Below, piece by piece: positions 58,500-64,000 of a stretch of 64,000 nt of DNA. The notes under the pieces are model-generated. The model had not been told where the DNA came from, did not search any database, and worked only from the letters and a program-made list of their open reading frames with translations. The number at the start of each line of letters is the position of its first letter. Position 1 is the first letter of the stretch. This DNA is from Eustoma russellianum (Eukaryota; Streptophyta; Magnoliopsida; Gentianales; Gentianaceae): positions 22,098,522 through 22,162,521 of the forward strand of contig AP025075.1 of the NCBI GenBank assembly GCA_036186865.1, read 5' to 3'. A program made the translations under genes and the position numbers.

Positions 58500-60358
58500 T
58501 ACAGTTTCTTGTGATTATTGAGCCAAAATTACGTCCGTATACGTTGGTCTCCTATCGCCTAAAGCTCGGTTTTTCTCAAGCCATTTTAGTGAATCATGAT
58601 AGCATTTGGATATTTTGGATGGATTCTTTCTTTCAACTGGAGAGTCAGCGCTTGGGGGTGCAGAATCATTTTTTGCGACTTTGTTGGTTGCCCACAGGTG
58701 ATTCCTTTTGGTGTACATTGTTTATGGCCTTCATTCTATTATTGCAAGACGGCCACTATGGGAAGATCTTGTATCATTTCATGCTTCAGTAGATTTACCA
58801 TGGCTTCTTGGAGGGGATTTTAATACTTTTTTGACTCTTGATGAGCATAAAGGCCGTTCATCACCTCACTACGTACGTTAAAGGATTTCAATGACTTTGT
58901 TTCTACCTGCTCTTTGGAACCAATATCTTTTCAGAGTTCCCCATATACATGGAGTGATGGCCGTGGCTTGGGTCGGGTGAGTCGTTGTCTAGATCGCTAT
59001 CTTTGTACTTTGGAGTTTTTTGATTTATTTGAACTGGTCCAATCTCAACATCTGAATCGTACCACATCGGATCATTCTCCTATTGTTCTTAACTGTTCAG
59101 TGGAAATGTCCCACAGGTCATCTTCTTTTCGTCACTTAGATGTCTGGACATCGCATCCAGACTTTGACAATTTTGTGGCACAAAATTGGCGGACTTACCC
59201 GACTATAGGGGAATGAGAGGATTTTATGAAAAGTTGAATAAGTTGAAAGCTCAATTGCGTCAGTGGAATAAAGATATATTTGGAAATATCTTTGATGCCA
59301 TAGCATTTTCCGAAAATGAGGTAACAAAGTATGAACGGGAATATGACTTATCTCCGATTGAGGAAACGAGAACGGCTTATCACTTGAGTATGGCAACATT
59401 GCGCCTTGCGCAATCTCGAGCATTGTCTTTTTGGAAACAAAAGACAAATGTCAAATGGATGCGAGAGGGTGATGCAAATACACGTTTCTTTCATCAAAAT
59501 GTCAAAGAGCGTCATCGAAGACAGTGCATTAAGCAGATCATATGTGAAGAGGGTGTGGGATGTGATACTCAGCAGGATATTAAAACTGAGGCGATTCGGT
59601 ATTTTCAAACCCCGTTCACAGGGGTTCAGAGTGACAATCATCATGCTATTTTGCATCACATACCCAATTAATTTCTGATGAGGATAATCACTCTCTATTA
59701 GCTTTGCCTGATTTACAGGAGGTCAAGCAGGCAGTTTGGGATTTGAGCCTACAAGCGCAGCAGGTCCAGATGGCTTTCCAGGATCATTCTATCGTCATTT
59801 CTGGTTGATAATAGCTACAGATGTTCATAAGGCAGCTCAAGAATTTTTTATTGGTGTTCCTCCATCGGGTCAAGTGGCTACGGCCCTTATCACTCTTATA
59901 CCTAAAGTAGTCAATCGAACAACTTTCTCTGAGTATCGACCTATTTGTCTAACTAATTTCTTAGCCAAGGTGATTACTCGGCTGATCGCAACACAACTTT
60001 CACATCTATTTCCGAAACTCATATCCCAAGAACCGGCAGGTTTTATGAAGGGTAGGAAGAGAATGGTTCATATCATCGATAGGCCATCTCGTGGAGGGAA
60101 TGTTATATTAAAGTTAGATATGGCTAAGGCTTTTGATAGAGTTTGCTGGATCTATTTAGAGAAGTTGCTGACTAAGTTTGGATTTCATTCCCGCATCATC
60201 AGACTTATTATGAACAATTTAGCGGCTACTTGATGCTCCATTTTAATTAACGACAAACCTGCTGGCTTTTTCCCAGTGATGCGTGGTGTAAACAAGGTGA
60301 TCCTTTATCGCCTCTTTTATTTATTCTCGCTTTTGAAAGTTTTTCTCGTTGCCTTAAC
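58500..60358 (+). pseudogene. Second LINE copy, EN-RT fragment
   Basis: A plus-strand relative of the LINE at 30600-34480, starting inside the endonuclease (YRLKLGFSQAILVNHDSIWI against YRLKLGFSRALSVYNDHIWI). It continues through endonuclease (58914-59216), linker (59186-59671) and RT (59736-60233, with SAAGPDGFPGSF, YRPICLTN and LDMAKAFDRVCW). Stops and frame changes separate these parts. It ends before the catalytic F/Y-A-D-D motif, where the gypsy LTR is inserted at 60359. Confidence 0.88.
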
Positions 60359-61344
60359 TGTAGTGCCCCGCCCAAAACCAAGGTTCCGGCTCAGTGCACC
60401 CGTACTCTACTCCAAAGAGTGCAAGGCGTCGATACTATATATGTACATGTCGACATGAATAACGAATCGATAAGCGGAAGCAACATAATATAAACAAATC
60501 ATAATCGACATGCAATGCACTACATCATAATATGTACAAGCCATAATATACAGAATACTGAAACCTTCTCAAATACATCATTAATCCAGACCTAACGCCT
60601 TCAAAGTAAGTCCCTCTACAGGTTTCTTCGCTATCAGTGATCTATTTAGCCTGTCCTCCACAAGCCTGTATAGTGATACCTGTTATCTGGAAAGTGATAA
60701 ATAAGGCAAGTATGAGCGATAGCCATCAACTTTTAATCGCTCAGCAAGTAGTCTTACTAGATACAACATGTGGATCATACATGGGGAGACGGGGTGACAA
60801 AACATAATACCCACATATAGCAAATATGATAATCACGTCTCCATTTTAACAAGTAAAGTATCTTGGTAAAAATATAAACTGGAAGTAGGTAGACAAGGAA
60901 ACATAGTGTTTGTCTTTTCGTATATAAATCAGCGTTAAGCATCAAAACCACAGTTCATACATCCTCAACAGATAGTGACAGACAAGTAACAGTGCACCTA
61001 TCATAAAATGACCTCCAGACCTAACTAAAATCCATAAATACTGGTCTCACGATCTCCTTAACTTATGAGTTACCCTCTTAACTCTATCCGTCACAGCTTA
61101 ATTCTACTACAGAATTGGAGGAGTCCAGGTAGACATAAATATGTAGTGAATCATAATCATAATTTAACATGTCAAAACTTTCATTGTCATCCTTTTCGTA
61201 CTTATCCTTTTCGTACTTATGTGATGGCCATCGAAATGTAAGAACAATATCTAGCGACGTCCAGAAAGAATCTCCGTAAAGGTACGTAAGCGATGATCCG
61301 TACATCATCCGAATAGATAGCTTTACGTTAACTCGTAGGCCATG

Positions 61345-61545
61345 ACCCCAAGCTCTTCACAAGGTGTTCAAGGCTCGTACGACGTTAGTGAACCCAAGCT
61401 CTTCACAAGGTATTCACACAACACACAAATAAAGGGTTTAGGAGCCATGTTTTTCACAAGGTATTCACCCGATATCCAACACGTAATAAAAGGGTTCGGG
61501 TGCCAAGTTCTTCACAAGGTATTCACCCGAATCCCAACATACATA
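61345..61545 (+). repeat. Degenerate tandem repeat in the gypsy LTR
   Basis: The phrase TTCACAAGGTATTCA recurs four times at 45-65 bp spacing, preceded by CCAAGCTC or related words. Confidence 0.75.
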
Positions 61546-63125
61546 CGTCACAATTAAGAAACTTCCATCTCGTAGATACAGTTCCTTACATTTCCATTCT
61601 CTTCATACATGTCATAAAAATCATGTCACAACTCATGCCATAAACATACCGTGAAACATTGTCTTTTCCTTGAAACATACTTTTCATTCATATGCATATG
61701 AACTTTAAATCGGGTAACGTAAAACATAACTCTTCAAACCTTGATTTCATGCAACGTGAGACTTGGTCGTATAAGGGTATCTTGGTCATTCCACATTCTT
61801 TCCTATACATCAACTGCTTATTTAACTCTTATATCTCATAACTCAAAGAAATCATCCATTCTTCTCTAATAGAGTATCATTCCGTATACATGTCCCAAAA
61901 GATCTTACATTTTTCATCTTCATCCAATACTACCTCGGTAACATCTATTTCATACATGTATTTCACATCTCATAACTTAAAGGCCCTAAGCACTTGAGTC
62001 CTAATTACAATAACATATCATCAATTAATTCCACAACTTACATCATAACTTACTTCTTATCATAAAATGTACATATTAGTACACATAACATGTAGTAAAG
62101 TCATATACATACATTATAAAATACTTTGTAGCCGTGTACTTAGCTATGTACAATTTAACTACATGTATCTTATATCCTTTTACAACATATTACTTAGAGT
62201 CATACTAACATACTTTCATAACTTAACATATCATGCATATATATAGACGTTTATATAAGTATAATAAAGTCATTTTATCCCAAAAGGCCTAATGACCGAA
62301 TGTAAGTGTGTGTATATATATAACCATTTCATAGTGTGTTATATAATATACATAATTTGGCTACTTTTATATCTTATATATATATTTTATATATATGTAA
62401 GTATACACTACATATCTTAAAACCATTTTTAATATAAAAAGGGCCTAATGGTCGAAAGCTCATATAACAATTTATATATTTATATATTTAAGCATTTTCA
62501 TAACATACCACATAGAATACATAACTCAACCCTTTTTATATATTAGCAAATATTTATATTATAAACATATGTATTTATAAAAAGTATTCACGCATTTTCA
62601 TCAACTACAAGGCGTATGGCCGAATATGTATATAAAAGTCTTTACATATATATATTTTCAAACTTGTGCTTATATGTATTTATAAGATAACATACAAATC
62701 TCTTTGCTTATGAAAATTTCTTTAGGGTCATTTGCACGTTGCACACACCTACATATAAATATATTTTTGTAACATGTATTTATATATTTTATTATTACTA
62801 ATTATAACTACTTTTACTACAAAAGCTCTCTTTTTGGGTCGTATATATATGTACTAAATATGTATATATATAAAACTTCACCTCATACGTTATTCATATA
62901 AATGTGTCATTTATGATAATAAGGCTATATTTTTTTTCAAAAGTATACTATAGCCGTGTGTTATTTACCTTTCAACGGTATGATACATTTCCCCCCCATT
63001 TGACATATACATACCCATAAACTAAAGTAGTTACATATTCCTATACTTTTGATATACATAGATATTTGCTCCCAAGTTGAAATAAACCATAAAACCACAA
63101 AAACAACATTATGGCCAAAAATACA

Positions 63126-63127
<2 letters not shown>

Positions 63128-63165
<38 letters not shown>

Positions 63166-63213
63166 CCCGTATATATATATGTCTATACCCACATGAATAT
63201 AATTGTCTATACG

Positions 63214-63257
<44 letters not shown>

Positions 63258-63320
63258 CGTATGTATATATATATGTCTTTACCCACATGAATATAATTGT
63301 CTATACCCGTATGTATACAT

Positions 63321-63378
<58 letters not shown>

Positions 63379-63460
63379 TTCCCCAAACATTACTTTATTG
63401 TTGTATATATACATAGGGCCGTGTATATACTAAATATATATATATATATATACATATACC
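63128..63460 (+). repeat. Cluster of (AT)n microsatellites
   Basis: Long TA runs alternate with repeated CCCACATGAATATAATTG and CCCGTATGTATA words, indicating a small compound repeat. Tyr/Ile frames here are artefacts. Confidence 0.9.
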
Positions 63461-64000
63461 ATACCATAAAACCATCTAGTTTACATATTTATTGTTGTTC
63501 ATCTTTGAGCATACCATGGATGATCCACTTTGATATAAACATACATATATACTAAATTTGTAAAAACATCCATGTAGAATCTAGAAAGAATACTTTCCTT
63601 TTGGGTCTTGAGCTTAGAGATTATATTTAGAAATCCATTGTTAGGCTTGATTTGTGGCTTGACTTGAAGAATCACCACTATTTACCACCATGGGAGGGGC
63701 GTCCTTAACAAAAAGGGAGAGTGAAGGGAAAATCATCCACATGCATGGTGATCTAAGGAAGAATATTGAAGAAATTGAGAATGATTTCTTACCGTGTTAG
63801 TTAATTTGAAACTTATATAATGAAGGGCTTGAATCTTTGGTTGCTTGTTGAAAAGTCACCTCCACCATCACCACCAAGGGGTAGATGGCCACTAGTAGGG
63901 AAGAAGAGGAAAAATATTTTCTAAGCCTTAGGGAGTGTTTTAGGGAAAATGTATAGACTTTTATGTGAGTTCGTACCTTGAAGGTGAGATTAAATACTTG

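Larger units (their letters stand above)
60359..64000 (-). mobile_element. Gypsy LTR inserted in LINE copy 2, runs towards window end
   Basis: The left end TGTAGTGCCCCGCC is the reverse complement of a GGGGCACTACA terminus, like the other gypsy LTRs here. The first 500 bp align with 41526 onward. No polypurine tract, primer-binding site or coding was seen before 64000, so either the LTR is long or further repeats follow. It includes tandem units at 61345-61545 and AT microsatellites. Confidence 0.65.

Noticed and set aside
63193..63555. Tyr/Ile-rich proteins
   Set aside because: They come from TA microsatellites.

Overview
This is plant nuclear DNA, probably from a eudicot. The evidence is an intron-containing plant calmodulin gene, plant-type Ty1/copia and Ty3/gypsy retrotransposons, plant L1-type LINEs with an RNase H domain, RTE-clade LINE relics with TTG tails, SINEs, and hAT- and MULE-like non-autonomous DNA elements. 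The species cannot be named from the sequence. The only intact host gene seen is calmodulin (minus strand, two exons, 13274-15131). Nearly everything else recognisable is transposable-element sequence, mostly nested and decayed.

Layout. 1-5.9 kb: the 3' part of a gag-only Ty3/gypsy (Tat-like) element with a 61-63 bp tandem repeat and a GA-rich minisatellite; the minisatellite is interrupted by a 2.59 kb solo LTR with a perfect AGTAC target-site duplication (TSD). 5.9-25 kb: AT-rich intergenic DNA carrying the calmodulin gene. It also holds two RTE LINE 3' relics, copies of a SINE-like family, a tRNA-derived SINE with a 9 bp TSD, a MITE in the calmodulin promoter with a diverged relative, and a hAT-like element.

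24.5-41.4 kb: a minus-strand LINE split by two insertions. One is a 5.45 kb copia-derived composite (25122-30570). The other is a non-coding gypsy element with a truncated 5' LTR (34735-41095). 41.5-50.8 kb: a gypsy LTR fragment, then a plus-strand chromovirus with 2.48 kb LTRs, a gutted pol and an AT-rich internal insert. 50.8-55 kb: a SIRE-like copia derivative with a broken gag and no pol. 55-58.3 kb: unresolved repeat DNA and a long-inverted-repeat element. 58.5-60.4 kb: a second LINE copy, cut by another gypsy LTR that runs towards the window end.

The most interesting object is the copia composite. A TSD, GTACC, flanks it perfectly, so it integrated as one unit. Its two LTRs are inverted rather than direct, and both ends are U5 ends. 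The 374 bp arms read as identical. Between the gag/pol ORF and the inverted LTR lies an intronless fragment encoding the first 80 residues of ribosomal protein L19, antisense to the retrotransposon. I know of no standard element with this structure. It looks like a reverse-transcription chimera that captured a host mRNA and still integrated.
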